From positions 109,743,996 to 109,807,995 of the forward strand of contig OX352774.1 of NCBI GenBank assembly GCA_947095535.1: a stretch of DNA of 64,000 nucleotides. Direction: 5' to 3'. This DNA is from Poecilobothrus nobilitatus (taxonomy: Eukaryota > Arthropoda > Insecta > Diptera > Dolichopodidae). Each line of letters begins with the position of its first letter. The stretch's first letter is position 1. Shown piece by piece: positions 1-12,724 of the stretch. The notes under the pieces were generated by a model. That model saw nothing but the letters and a program-made list of their open reading frames with translations, ran no database searches and was not told the origin of the DNA. The position numbers were made by a program, and so were the translations under genes.

Positions 1-1088
1 TTGAAAATCAAATTTAATTTTTTTAATGGAAAAAAGAAAAGTTACAGATAGATATACACTTATGGGTATCTTTAATGCGAAAAAATCATTTCTTTTTGCA
101 CAAAAGATGATAAACTCAAAATATTATTTTGATTTCGGGCACTTTGAAGACTCGTCAGTTTAGGTCATCTTCTCTACTAAGTAAGAGCTTTTTCTAGCAC
201 CACACATTACTCAAGTAATAAAGTTTTTATTGTACTGTGCACAAGGTTTAATTTTTACAACTTACAATGATGTAAAGTTTCTAAATTATTATTTTTTTAC
301 TTTTTTTAGAAAAAACTGTTGATAGGCCGCCCAAATCAGATTTGATTGTTCTCATATTGTCTAAAAAAAAAAAATGTAGTCATATCTAGCTAGTTTTCGA
401 TACAAATAAACAATCATTTTCTTTAAAATCCTACGTAATTAATTAACTTTGGTTAGATTTATTCTATTTCAAAAAATTCAAATTCAAATAATGATCTTTA
501 GTTTAGTTTCAGATTCATATGATGACTTCAACAAGGGTTCATCGCTTGAATCTTTTTTTTCAATTATGATTGAATTTTAAATTGCACTAAATTGGAACTG
601 TTCCAAATTTTTCCAATTAATTTTTAAGTATCTGGTAACTTCAATATTATAATAATTACTTCAATACAATAACTAAAGTATCTGGTAACTTCAATATTAG
701 TATATTTCAAATTTTAGCAGTCGCCTTTTTATACACATAATTAATATTATATGCATATAAACAATTAAGTAAATATATTTAAACTTACATATTATTTATT
801 GATACTTGTACATTAAGCCAAAATGAAAATGGCAAAAAATATAAAGTTCCTTTATTATTTTATCCTTTAGAGTTTATTGTCTCTCCTTTCACTGCTATAA
901 GGTGCATAGAGCCTCCACTAAGCTATTTATTTGTTTATATTTGACTATAAGCTTCAGTTTCCGGAATCATTAATTTAACCAAACCGCTAAGTGTTCGACT
1001 GTAATTATTGTACAAGACTGTATAAGTCGCAAATATTTTTATTCCTGCGCCATCTATTATCTTATACAAAAATTATTTTATTTTTATA
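1..1088. other. AT-rich non-coding stretch
   Basis: No supported gene. The one local structure is a short direct repeat of about 50-bp period near 625-702, where the phrase agtatctggtaacttcaata occurs twice. The rest is AT-rich background with poly-A/T runs. Confidence 0.5.
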
Positions 1089-1190
1089 TTAATAATATAT
1101 ATTACGATATGATTACGATCGAGGTTTGAACTTGAGACTTTTCTAATAAAAGGTCGGTGTCTTACGCTCTACGCCTTTTGGCTGAATATT
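1089..1190 (-). mobile_element. tRNA-derived SINE, family C (copy 1, decayed)
   Basis: Read on the minus strand, a Pol III A-box-like block (aggcgtagagcgtaagac, about 1159-1176) is followed about 30 nt later by a B-box-like block (agttcaaacct, 1122-1132). This is the head of a tRNA-derived SINE. The body to the left has the phrase attacgatatgattacgat, which recurs in a similar form in the copy near 3.7 kb. The A-box to B-box order and spacing are what support the call. No target-site duplication could be fixed, so the ends are approximate. Confidence 0.55.
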
Positions 1191-1749
1191 AAGAATATAT
1201 AGTTATTAAAATATAAATTATTATTTTTCATTTATGTGTACTTCTTATTATGTATTTCAATAGTTCAAATATTTATTTACTAGCCTTTTGCTTTAATAAT
1301 TTTGCTTAGTTTCTTTCTACTACTGTATTACTATTAGATATTTCTTACCTGTTCTGCGAGTTGTACATGCCACACATTTCCATTTAGATTGTATAACAAC
1401 AGCTGCTGTAATTCTATATTGTGTACCAATGTTTATTATATCTCTCTTCTCCATAATCATTTTCACCGCAATTGGGTCTTCACCATTGTTGTAATTCTCA
1501 ATTTACAGATGGAACATTTTGTAAATTGAGTCACGGTTATACAGTTTATACTAGGTAGGAGATAATGGTAAAAAATAGAATTAAAGAAAAAAAAATTAAA
1601 TAAAATAATTTTAATTAAACTGCTTTAAATTTGTGTATCAATCTCTTTTTTGTTAATATTCATTTATAAAACAGTGAAAGAACAATGATATAAAGAACTT
1701 AAAATTATAACTTAATTTTACTACATATAATTTATCCTAAGGGGATTCT
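1191..1749. other. AT-rich non-coding stretch
   Basis: No open frame of note and no repeat recognised. Runs of A at 1588-1600 are ordinary background. Confidence 0.45.
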
Positions 1750-2269
1750 TCCATATAGGTCGCTCGAGCTTTTAAAATGACGTCATCACATAACGGTACT
1801 TTTTCGGTATATAATAAATATAGGGTGATAAAAATCATAAATAACGGTAATTTATAGGGTGATAAATATAATAAATACGGTATAGTCTTGTAGTGTGTCT
1901 TTGAAAATTTCGAAAATTACACAGTATAGTGATTTTTTTTTGATAGTTAGAATTTTTTTTTTTTAAATTCACACTTTGAACTGCAATATCTCAGAAACGG
2001 TAGTACCGATTAAGATGAAACAAGATTTATATTAACGACAGTATTATGTTATACAATTTTGTAAAAAAATGGTTCCAGTTTATTTTCTTATGCGAAAAAT
2101 ATATTGGTTTAATTATAATAGTACAGAATGTTAAAAAAATGTTTTAATGCATTTTTCTGCCGCTAGATGGCAAACCCGCCACTAATGACTATTATATTGG
2201 GAGCCGTGAATTCATAAAGTACTATTATGTGACGACGTCATTTTAAAAGCTCGAGCTACCTTATATGGA
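1750..2269. mobile_element. MITE with ~50-bp terminal inverted repeats
   Basis: About 520 bp bounded by terminal inverted repeats of roughly 50 bp (1750-1803 and 2216-2269). Each arm has the core ctcgagcttttaaaatgacg followed by a second GACGTC-like stretch. The arms differ at only a few positions. The interior is AT-rich, has no open frame, and repeats the phrase tatagggtgata twice (about 1820 and 1856). A non-autonomous DNA transposon is the natural reading. The superfamily is unclear: the outermost bases are ccatatagg and ccttatatgg and no clear TSD stands out, so the exact termini may be a few bases inside or outside those given. Confidence 0.75.
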
Positions 2270-3069
2270 TGTATATCCTATTCTAATAACAAACCTAATA
2301 CTAACACAATGAAAAAGTTATTGTGTTTTCTCAAGTATAACAGTTTTTCTTTCATATAATCATTATTTTCTTTTACTTCCTTTTTTGTAGTTTACATATA
2401 AATTACTTACAATTTTTTAACCACAAAGATTGTAAGAAACCTTTAACAAAATTAATTTTACCTTTTTATGCTTTAATTCGTGTGAAAATTTGGATAAATG
2501 ATTGTGTAGTGATGTGGAAAACATCATTTAAAATGGAAAAAAGAAAATGATCAGAAAATGTTTCAAATAGCATTGTTTAATTGTATGTAATTATGTGTTG
2601 AATTGAAACTAAAGTTGAGTTTGAATTTCAAATATTTCAAAGTAAAAAAAAAACATAGTCGTAATATAATTTTTATTATAATTTAATTTATAAATTTTTT
2701 TTTTTTTTAATTTTCATTTAACCTGACAAAGAAAACATGTTATCAATAAATTCTAAATCTAAATTATACTGCTGTATACTGCTGTATCTAAAGCAGTATC
2801 TAAATTATACTGCTGAATATTTTTCCAACCTAAAAAGAATTTAAGCAATTTTTATAAATCAATGTAAAAATTATATAATAGATTGCAATGAGGTACTTAG
2901 ATTTAGCGTTATGTGACACCAATATTTTGCAAAATGTTGGTACTTCCTTAGAAATTAGCTCAGAAAAACTTTTCGCGTTCCGTTTGAGCTCAAAAATTGG
3001 AAATTTGGCCTATTAGACACATGTGCAAATTTTTTTTAAAGAAAAATCCAAAAATTATAATTCTAGTCT
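2270..3069. other. AT-rich non-coding stretch
   Basis: No gene. A small cluster of direct repeats of atactgctgtat and taaattatactgctg lies at about 2762-2815. Otherwise AT-rich background. Confidence 0.45.
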
Positions 3070-3270
3070 TTCTTTTTTTCCCCTTAAGGGAAAGAGGTGG
3101 GAATCTTCCAAAGACACCAAGAATTTCAACTTGGTAGTGATTCTTACTAACTAAACCCACCTCCCTTTTTAGTCAATATAATGCGATGAAACCCATATAC
3201 ATGCTAAAGTAGTATATTGTCTAGGAAGTAAGGATGGAAAAGGATATGGAATGAATGCGGAAACATTGAA
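3070..3270. repeat. Unclassified dispersed repeat Y, copy 1
   Basis: This segment resembles 29244-29440 in the same orientation. Both contain, in order, a cccttaagg/cctaagagag-like start, caccaagaa, a gtgattcttact/gattgttactgat block, taaaccc followed by a pyrimidine-rich ccctttttag/catcctttag block, and further on attgtctagg/attgtctata. The similarity is patchy but collinear over about 190 bp. No conserved frame is visible in either copy. It is probably the non-coding part (UTR or LTR) of a retroelement; the class is unknown. Confidence 0.5.
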
Positions 3271-3443
3271 TTAGTGGGACTGTCAGGAAACATCATGAAT
3301 CCGCCTATTATTATTACTATTTTGCTAACACTGACTATAGCCGTTATAACAGTTACAACATGGAGTAAATATATAACAACTTACTGCATTAGATAATTAT
3401 TGAAGGCAACCCCCACTGTCACTGTAGCAACTATTATTATTGG

Positions 3444-3572
3444 TATTATAGTATTACTTATTAATATTATTATTATTATTACAGACTCAGTGTCCTCAGT
3501 AGATTACAACGTATATAACACCTTCCTGAATGATATAACCAAAGATAGCTCCACTGTAGCAATTGTTATTAT

Positions 3573-3605
<33 letters not shown>

Positions 3606-3610
3606 TATTT

Positions 3611-3641
<31 letters not shown>

Positions 3642-3668
3642 TATTTTTATTATTATTATTATTATTAC
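3444..3668. repeat. (ATT)n/(TAA)n microsatellite
   Basis: Two ATT arrays at about 3444-3482 and 3556-3668, partly interrupted by ACT and TTT. The DNA just left of each array has a duplicated phrase, cactgtagcaa (about 3419 and 3552), so the whole block probably arose by an internal duplication of about 134 bp. The longer array directly abuts the minus-strand SINE at 3669-3805, on the side that is its 3' end, and is best read as its expanded TAA tail. Confidence 0.8.
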
Positions 3669-3805
3669 AATTAATTATACGATATACATTATTACGATAT
3701 GAAATTACTACATATTCTTTTTATTTATATAACCTGACCAGGGTTTGAAATTGGGACCCTCCGATGGATAGGCTGACGGCTTAACCTCTACGCCATGAGT
3801 TATTT
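3669..3805 (-). mobile_element. tRNA-derived SINE, family C (copy 2)
   Basis: On the minus strand a Pol III A box (tggcgtagaggttaagcc, about 3778-3795) is followed by a degenerate B box (aatttcaaacc, about 3742-3752). This gives the tRNA-like head of a SINE. The body contains the attattacgatatg phrase shared with the copy at 1.1 kb. Its 3' end, at left, runs straight into the ATT array at 3556-3668, which on this strand is a TAA tail. No clear TSD was found because the tail has expanded. Confidence 0.6.
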
Positions 3806-6800
3806 TTAAATTTTTAATGTACAATTCTTAAAATATTTTCTTTTTTTTTTGAAAATATTCGCCCTAATCTAAACTAAAATAAAACTAAAATAAAAATGTT
3901 TAGTTTAACATATACTACCTATAATTTTTATACAGATTTTCTTCGATGCACAAAATAATTTGGTATGCAATTCATATTATATTCTTTCTATTTTATTATT
4001 TCTTTAGAAGCACCCCAAAATTTTTTTGCAATCAATATGTAATTTTTTTAAATTTAATCACGTTACTGACAATTGTAGATAAAACAAACCGTTTTATCCG
4101 TTATTGCGGATAAAATATTAAAGCAAAAGAAACTTTACTGTAAGTATTAACTCTATAGGTATAATATGAATTATGCAAGCCCATCTGAGTTACTGTTTGC
4201 GGCGAACTTCTAAAAAATATAATTTTTGCATAAAAACTTCGTTTTTTTTTCTTGAGATATGTAATGTCAATATGGATCTTCGTTGTTTCTTATGATTTGA
4301 GTTTATCTAATAATTTATATTTTTAATAACGTAGAGTGTGAAATGTTGACAAAAATTTGAAAAATAAAACTTAAAATTTAAAATAGACCTACTGTTGTTT
4401 TTTTTCGATCTTTGTAACTTTTATTTTTTTATGAATGAAGAACTTGTGCCAAAATTATTGCCCTTTTCCAATCATTTCATGATATAATACATGTTGTGTT
4501 AAATTAATGTAATAGGTATATGTGTATATATCTGCTATACATAACATGCACTCATTACTACTGTTTTTGTTTTTTTGTTTTTTTTTTTTTGTTCATACAT
4601 AATCCCTAATTTTCAGTAATATAACTTAAATCATGAAATAAGGGCAACCATATATCACTTTTAAATGACTCTACGGTTTTATTTTTTTTTTCTTCTTTTT
4701 TTTTTTTTTTCCTTTTTAACTTATGTGGATTCTTTTACGGCACGTGCTTCAGATATTTATTTTCTTTTTGAATGTTTTTTTGTTTTGTTTCATTTGTAAA
4801 AACTATAAAACAAAAAATCAATAAATTTTGAATTGAATTTCTATTTAGGTTTATATAAAACCAATATTACAGGAAATATTCTGATTAGACGTTGTTTTAA
4901 AATTTCTGATCTAAAATTTATATTAAATCTAATAAGATTTAGGTTACATATTTGATTTTATGCATTTTGTTCCCTTTTACCAATACTCATTAGATATTTT
5001 TATGTCATTTTCTTTTTATTGTATTTTTTTTTTTTTTGTATATTTGAAAATGTAATAATTGTTCCTGTCTATTCTGTTTTTATATAATTTTTATAACATA
5101 TAAATAAGATTATTGTTGTTGAAACAATTTGACCATTCAGGAAAACAAAAAAAAAACAAATTTTGTAATTTGAGTTCCTATTTCAAATTATGTTTGGTAA
5201 TAAATCAATTATATATACATATGGATGGTGATTTACAATTGATTGAATTTTTCTAGTTTGAAATTTTTCATTAATTATTTATTTTGGTCATTATTTTTTC
5301 AGAACATATAACTAATTTAAATTATTTTAGAACTTAAAATGGTAAGGATAAATTTTAAGGATAACAATAAACCTTCTAAGTAGATTCATTAAAATCATAT
5401 GTTTTCTTATTTTATCTTTACATTTACATTTGTTGACTACCAACATCCTTATCAGTAATGTAATCATTTAAAAAAAAAAAATAATATTTACGTAAATGCT
5501 TAAAGAACCTGTTATTCATAAAGGATTAAATCATTTCCGGAAATAACATCATTTCCAAACAACAGTAAAAAAATAATGTAGCCAAATAAAAATAAAACAG
5601 ATTTCAAATGACTTTTGCCCAGCTTTTACCTTTAATCTCAGGAAGATACAAATACATATCGGAATTAGATTTAAAAAAAAAAGTTAAAACTATATTAAGC
5701 TCACACAATCAATCGAATAAATTTCAGATTCAGTTTTTTTTTTTTCAAAAGTGAAATTTTGAGGATTACAATTGAGGATAATTTGAAGTGAAAACTTTAA
5801 AACTCATTCAAAAATAAGATCCTATCTATCTACCCAATTGGATCCCATTTCAAGCTAAAATATTGGTAATATGAAAAATATGATAAAATATAAATATAAA
5901 ATATGGAAATATGAAATACAATATTCTCATGGTCTTAAAAATATTAACCCATTCATAAAATTTAATTTAAGTAAAGAAATGCATGTATTTCCAATTAAAA
6001 TGAATGTTTTCAATTATTTTTCTTATTGTATTTAAATTTAATATAAAAATAATTGGAATAAATCTAAATTTAGAATAACTATATCCTTTAATATTCAATT
6101 TTCTAAAATTATTTAATATTTTTGAATTTTATTACATAAAATTTTTCTTATATGTATTGCTTGTCATTAACTTAAATTATATTATTCCTTGTTACTATAA
6201 TCAAATTTTAGTTTCTCAAGTCTTCTATTGAATCAAAATCTTAAAGAAAAAAAAAAACAACAACAAAACCAATTTCATATTAACTTTATTTCTAAAATAA
6301 AAAAACAAAAATTGAATCCTTTTTGAAAGGATCAGACATAAATCTAAGTAACACTTTTATTTTTTATATTATTTATTACATTCATTTTTCTTTACTGTCT
6401 GAAAATCTTAACATTTTATTCTTATATGTGTAATATTTCCAAAAAAAGGGTTTGATTTACAAAATTTTCTACGACATATACATTATACATATATCAGGTT
6501 TGTTTTTTTTTTTTTAAATTCAATGTGAATGCATTTTTTATTTTATGGAAAAAATCAAAAAACAAAAATAAATAATTTTCAATTGTACTGTAGTCGACAT
6601 TCATAGTGTTATTCTGTTTAGAAAAGCAGAACAGAAAAAAAAAAACATAATAAAAAACCAATAAAAAGAGTAAAAATTCGTATCAATGAAATTTAAAGCA
6701 TGCGCAAAAAATTAACCGTTATATTAAAATGAAATAGAAATGTAGAAAACGAATAAATCTCTTTATTTTATCACATTTTATGTTTTCTTTTTTGTAAGAA

Positions 6801-9552
6801 AATATTAACCTGTGTTTGTGATGCGCTCATAATAATGGATGACATGTGATATAATACAAATATTATAACAATAATGTCGTGTGGTGAATAGTGAGGGAAA
6901 ATATAATACATATGATTATTATGTGCAATAAAATTTTCCCCTTGTTTATTATCCTTTTTTACAATTTTCCTATTATATATACGGTATAACATGAAAATGA
7001 TTAAGTAAAAATTGTATTTATGTATATGTACATGTATATATTTAAATATTTATTTATTATTTAAATGAACATATGGTATTTACATGTTCAATAACAAATT
7101 TGTCTGAAATATGAATTATTTCCAAATTTATTATTTCTAAAATTTTCCAATTATATTCTCTTATATTTTCTAAATATTCTCTTTCTTTCGTTTCCTCTAT
7201 CTCTCTTTCTATTTTAATATATTTTATATTTTTATTTTGATTTTTTGTTCTCTTCATATTTTGGCATGAATCCTTGCCATTCAATTTGCATTTGATTATT
7301 ATTTTAGTTTAAAATCGGCCGTGTTGATTTAAAGTCGGAATTTTTTTAATTTACGGACGATCAAAAATTCTTTTCTAGTAAAAGAATGAAAATATACACA
7401 TATCCAGGATTAAAGATGTTTGTTGTTTAAAGAAATCAATTTTTACGATTCTTTAAAAAAAAAAAAAACAAAACATTTGGATTATTTCTCTTTTTCGGTT
7501 GTTGGTTCTTGGTTCATACAATTTAAATAGACATATTTAGAGTGGGTTGAAGGTTATTTGGTTGTCTGCTGATATTGCATAGTGTTATTATTGTTTACTT
7601 ACTATTTATTTTCTTCTTTTTTTTTTTGTTTTATTGTTTTTCGTTTTTGTTATGTTTTAATTTATATAAAGTTTAAAAATTTTATTTGTATTTGTGTGTA
7701 ACCATTACCATATATTTCATTGATGGTACAAAAGAGGGTTGATAACCCTTAAAAAATAATTTTTTTGTTTTTGTTTTTTAAATGTGTTTATTATTTTCTA
7801 AGATATTTCGCAAAGTTATTTTATTTTTAAATTATTTTTAAATTGAAATTATTTAATGACTTGAAAATCATACAAAAAAAAAAAGGATATAAATTAAAAG
7901 AAAAATGGTGTACGAAAATATAAAAAAAAAAAAATTAATGTAAAGAAAGTAAATTTGAAAAGATAAAATTGAAAAAAAATATTATATATAAATATTAATG
8001 TGAAAAGAAGTGTTTCGGTTTTATTCTGAAACTTTAAAAGAAACAAGTGAATATTATGCTAAACACTGTGTGTGTGTATATATACATATATATGTACACA
8101 ATATAAGTATAGATGTAGTGAAATTTGAAATATTATAACGATTATTAAAATATCATTTTTATATATATTTGTAAATAATAAATCTTGTAAAAAGAATAGT
8201 TGAAAGGGAAAAATTAAAGGAAAATAATAAAAAAAAAAACGTGGTCAAAAAACTTTTCAATACATTGTAAAAGTAACAGAAATTATTTTCAAAACTAATT
8301 TAAGACTGTCTTATTTTTGGAATCAATCACTGGATTTGTATTATTTTTTTTTTAATAAGGTAAGAAAAATTATTTTTTTTATAATTTTGAAGGCTTTAAG
8401 AACAAATTATATAACAGCAATTATAATAATTAGAATATTTTCCCCTTTTTAAAAAAGAACTTTCAACCTCTTCAAAACACAAATTTCGATTCCAATACAA
8501 GTGTATATTTTTATAAATATACAATGCAAGTTGAACATTTTTTATATGGTTTTATGTGCTCCAACATAAAAAACACTTAACTTGGCACATGAAAAATATT
8601 TAATTTACACATACCAGTCTTTTTTTAAGTGATTGAATCAGAAATCACTCATATGATATTTTTTTTTTTATAAAAAATAATTGATGTCATTATAGGAAAA
8701 ACTTTTCATTTTTGTGCGTATTCCATTCAAAATTTTTGGAACAGCTTGTTGTTAGCACAATTCCGTTTTGAGTGACGATAATCTTTTAACAGAAGCTATA
8801 AAGTTAAAAACTTATATTTTAGATTCTAACTTTATTTTGACAGTTGATACTGTAACCCTATTTTTTTTTAACTGTAATTTCTTAGTTTTGCATACTCTTG
8901 TTGCCTACTGTGAGGAACACTGAATCAAGTAAGTGTCAAAATTTTCGATTAGTATATGAAATATTAAATATGATTATAAGAGCCCATAAACTTTAGTATG
9001 AAGTTGTTCTTAATTAGGATTAATCCTTTAGAATTAGAATTTTAAAACAAACTCAAGGAAGTTACTAAATCTAGAATGAGATTAGAAAGAATTCAAAACG
9101 TTTTTTTAAAGGGTTTGTTTACCCTCAGTTAATTTTCTTTTAATTTTAAAAATATCTGTAGATTATAGATAACAGATATAAATTTTATGGTTTGCTCAAG
9201 AATAAATAACATACCACTAAAAATGTATTTTGTTAAAATTCTATTTATCCTTAAATTACTTTTTTTAGTAATAGATTTTTATTTACATGTATACTTTATT
9301 TATTTTGTAAAGCACAAACCAAATAATTTCTGTCATTTTAGAAGTATATATTTTTACTATTTTTGATTTTATTCCTTTATTTTTCCAAAATTTATTTTCA
9401 CACTATTGGATAAGATAAAAACAATAAAAAGTTAAAAAACTTTATTGTTAAGTTTTTTCTTGTTATTTTTATATGATGAAATATTTTAAATTAAAAATTT
9501 TATTCAATAAAATACAACATTAAAACCATCATGTGTTGAACATGTAAATTTT
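3806..9552. other. Long AT-rich non-coding stretch
   Basis: Nearly 6 kb without a supported gene. It is dominated by A/T homopolymers and short TA dinucleotide tracts, for example the near-palindromic tgtgtatatatacatatata block at about 8070-8100. The few open frames, such as 6771-6992 and 7057-7284 on the minus strand, are of chance length for this composition and match no family I recognise. It may be intronic or intergenic; the sequence does not decide. Confidence 0.5.
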
Positions 9553-11144
9553 TATACCCGTACGATAGGATCGGGTATAATAAAATTACTCCTCCGTTTG
9601 TAACACCTCGAAATAAGCGAGCTAGATATACCTTCAAAGGTATGGATCGGATCAGAAAAAAATTCTAAGACTTTTGAGCCATGTCCGTCCGTCCGTCCAT
9701 CCGTCCGTCCGTCCGTCCGTCAGCACGCTAACTCAAAAACTAAGAAAGCTAGAATATTGAAATTTACACAAAATATTTTGGGAGTAATTTGTAGGTTCCC
9801 TATTTTTTTTGGTTGAGTTTGGACCAAGCCTTAGGGTAGCTCTCGAACACCTAACTTTTAGATCCCCACATTTTTTTTGCAATAGAGCTATGAAATTTTA
9901 ACTACTGATAGATCTCACAAAAATATTAATTTTATTTTTAATAACTTTTTTTTGTAGCCCCACCCGTTACGGAGCTACAGCTCCCCAAAGGTTCAAAAAA
10001 GCTCTATATTTAAATTGTTATAGCACAAGTTGTATAAGGTATATCTTCATTTTGAAAACGCCAAACGATTACTACTTTCATTAGCTTTAAAAGTATATAT
10101 ACAATAAATATATATTTGTGGCATACGGTGTCTTAATTTACCGTTATGCGAAACTCAAATTTTGCAAAATTCTTTAACCCTTCCATCTTCTAAACGGTTA
10201 AAGTTGGAAACTTGAAATTTTGACAGAAGTTAGATCTTTGCAAATTAGTATGAGTCATTTCAGAAATTTTTTTTGTATCACCCCCCGTTTAGGAGCTGTA
10301 AGGGGTCAAAAACTGAAAATTTCCTATTTTTAAACACCTGTAACTTGAACACCTGTTAAAATTATTTTGAAGTAATACACAAAAATTAAAGCTCCAATAT
10401 TATACTTTTATTTCTGTTAACAACTTTTTTTAATAATATAGGGTTACTTTATAATTGACGAAAGTGTTACTTGATTTTTTCAAATTTTCTAACAAATTTC
10501 TTTAAAACGAATTTTTTCCATTTTGTTTTACTCGATAATTTGAAATTGTTGAGGATATAATGCGTAGTACAAAAAAATGTAAAGAAATAAACAACATAAC
10601 GGTTGCTTGAAGAATTTTTATTTATATGATATTGATATATATACATACTTATATAATATCATGTTTATTTACATATCGTATATGTCACTAGTGCATGAAT
10701 GATAAGAGTATAGATGTATATTATATAGCGCCGTATTTACATACATATATGTATTTTATTGTACTTATAAGAAATTATTCTGTCAATGGAATATTTAAAT
10801 ATAATATAATATAATATTTAAAATTATATTTACTGCTTTGTACTTAGTAAATTTAATATACATTTACCGCTTAGTATTAAATGGTACTATAGAATATTTG
10901 AAAAAGTTTTGGATTGATAATCGTTATGTGGAAGGTTAGAATCTGCTTTTGAAGAATGTACATATAAACATGTAGTTTGAATATATGTACAACCCATAGT
11001 TCTAGAAATTATAAAATTCACCCAAATTATTTTAAAATACTAAAATATTAAAAAAATAATATTGTAGGCAGAGTGACTGTGAACATACTAACGGTTCGTA
11101 CGGGTATCTAAGAGTTGACAAAGTCAACTGTATTCTTCCTCGTT
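9553..11144 (+). mobile_element. Helentron-associated element (HINE, DINE-1-like), full copy 1
   Basis: Full-length non-autonomous element of about 1.59 kb. It begins tatacccgtacgataggatc and ends with gttcgtacgggtat, a short hairpin (AGTTGAC-AAA-GTCAACT) and the tail gtattcttcctcgtt. The start and end carry the inverted 11-mer tacccgtacga/tcgtacgggta. Near the 5' end is a GTCC tetranucleotide array (9683-9721). Subterminal inverted repeats, an internal GTCY microsatellite, a 3'-proximal hairpin and insertion in T-rich DNA are the known layout of the Drosophila DINE-1/INE-1 family of Helentron-associated elements. No Rep or helicase sequence is present, so it depends on an autonomous partner. 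It is followed directly by a second copy. Confidence 0.78.
9683..9721 (+). repeat. GTCC tetranucleotide array inside HINE copy 1
   Basis: About nine to ten units of GTCC with one ATCC interruption. The same place in copy 2 (11277-11299) has five to six units and in copy 3 (about 49468-49479) two to three, so the array varies in length among otherwise near-identical copies. The minus-strand copy has it at about 23115-23139. Confidence 0.9.
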
Positions 11145-11146
11145 TT

Positions 11147-12724
11147 TATACCCGTACGATAGGATCGGGTATAATAAAATTACTCCTCCGTTTGTAACAC
11201 CTCGAAATAAGCGAGCTAGATATACCTTCAAAGGTATGGATCGGATCAGAAAAAAATTCTAAGACTTTTGAGCCATGTCCGTCCGTCCGTCCGTCCGTCA
11301 GCACGCTAACTCAAAAACTAAGAAAGCTAGAATCTTGAAATTTACACAAAATATTTTGAGAGTAATTTGTAGGTTCCCTATTTTTTTTGGTTGAGTTTGG
11401 AGCAAGCCTTAGGGTAGCTCTCGAACACCTAACTTTTAGATCTCCACATTTTTTTTGCAATAGAGCTATGAAATTTTAACTTCTGATAGATTTCACAAAA
11501 ATATTAATTTTATTTTTAATAACTTTTTTTTGTAGCCCCACCCGTTACGGAGCTACGGCTCCCCAAAGGTTCAAAAAAGCTCTATATTTAAATTGTTATA
11601 GCACAAGTTCTATAAGGTATATCTTCATTTTGAAAACGCCAAACGATTACTACTTTCATTAGCTTTAAAAGTATATATACAATAAATACATATTTGTGGC
11701 ATACGGTGTCTTAATTTACCGTTATGCGAAACTCAAATTTTGCAAAATTCTTTAACCCTTCCATCTTCTAAACGGTTGAAGTTGGAAACTTGAAATTTTG
11801 ACAGAAGTTAGATCTTTGAAAATTAGTATGAGTCATTTTAGAAATTTTTTTTGTATCACCCCCCGTTTAGGAGCTGTAAGGGGTCAAAAACTGAAAATTT
11901 CCTATTTTTAAACACCTGTAACTTGAACACCTGTTAGAATTTTTTTGAAGTAATACACAAAAATTAAAGCTCCAACATTATATTTTTATTTCTGTTAACA
12001 ACTTTTTTTAATAATATAGGGTTACTTTATAATTGACGAAAGTGTTACTTGATTTTTTCAAATTTTCTAACAAATTTCATTAACGAATTTTTTCCATTTT
12101 GTTTTACTCGATAATTTGAAATTGTTGAGGATATAATGCGTAGTACAAAAAAATGTAATTAAATGAACAACATAACGGTTGCTTGAAGAATTTTTATTTA
12201 TATGATATTGATATATATACATACTTATATAATATCATGTTTATTTACATATCGTATATGTCACTAGTGAATGAATGATAAGAGTATAGATGTATATTCT
12301 ATAGCGCCGTATTTACATACACATATGTATTTTATTGTACTTATAAGAAATTATTCTGTAAATGGAATATTTAAATATAATATAATATAATATTTAAAAT
12401 TATATTTACTGTTTTGTACTTAGTAAATTTAATATACATTTACCGCTTAGTATTAAATGGTACTATAGAATATTTGAAAAAGTTTTGGATTGATAATCGT
12501 TATGTGGAAGGTTAGAATCTGCTTTTGAAGAATGTACATATAAACATATAGTTTGAATATATGTACAACCCATAGTTCTAGAAATTATAAAATTCACCCA
12601 AATTATTTTAAAATACTAAAATATTAAAAAAATAATATTGTAAGCAGAGTGACAGGCTGTGAACATACTAACGGTTCGTACGGGTATCTAAGAGTTGACA
12701 AAGTCAACTGTATTCTTCCTCGTT
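11147..12724 (+). mobile_element. Helentron-associated element (HINE), full copy 2, head to tail
   Basis: A second full element of about 1.58 kb starts two or three T residues after the first ends. It has the same 5' start, GTCC array (11277-11299), AT-rich body, inverted 11-mer, terminal hairpin at about 12690-12706 and cttcctcgtt end. By eye the two copies differ by scattered substitutions and small indels only, for example an aggct insertion before the end of copy 2. There is no flanking duplication between them. The head-to-tail abutment suits rolling-circle transposition, or repeated insertion next to an existing end. Confidence 0.8.

Noticed and set aside
3400..3702. Hundred-codon Ile-rich open frame
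   Set aside because: Translation of the ATT microsatellite.
9553..12724. The 1.6-kb pair as LTRs of a retrotransposon
   Set aside because: The two copies abut with no internal region; ends are not TG..CA, and there is no primer-binding site. Hairpin, T-rich target and GTCC array favour a Helentron-type element.
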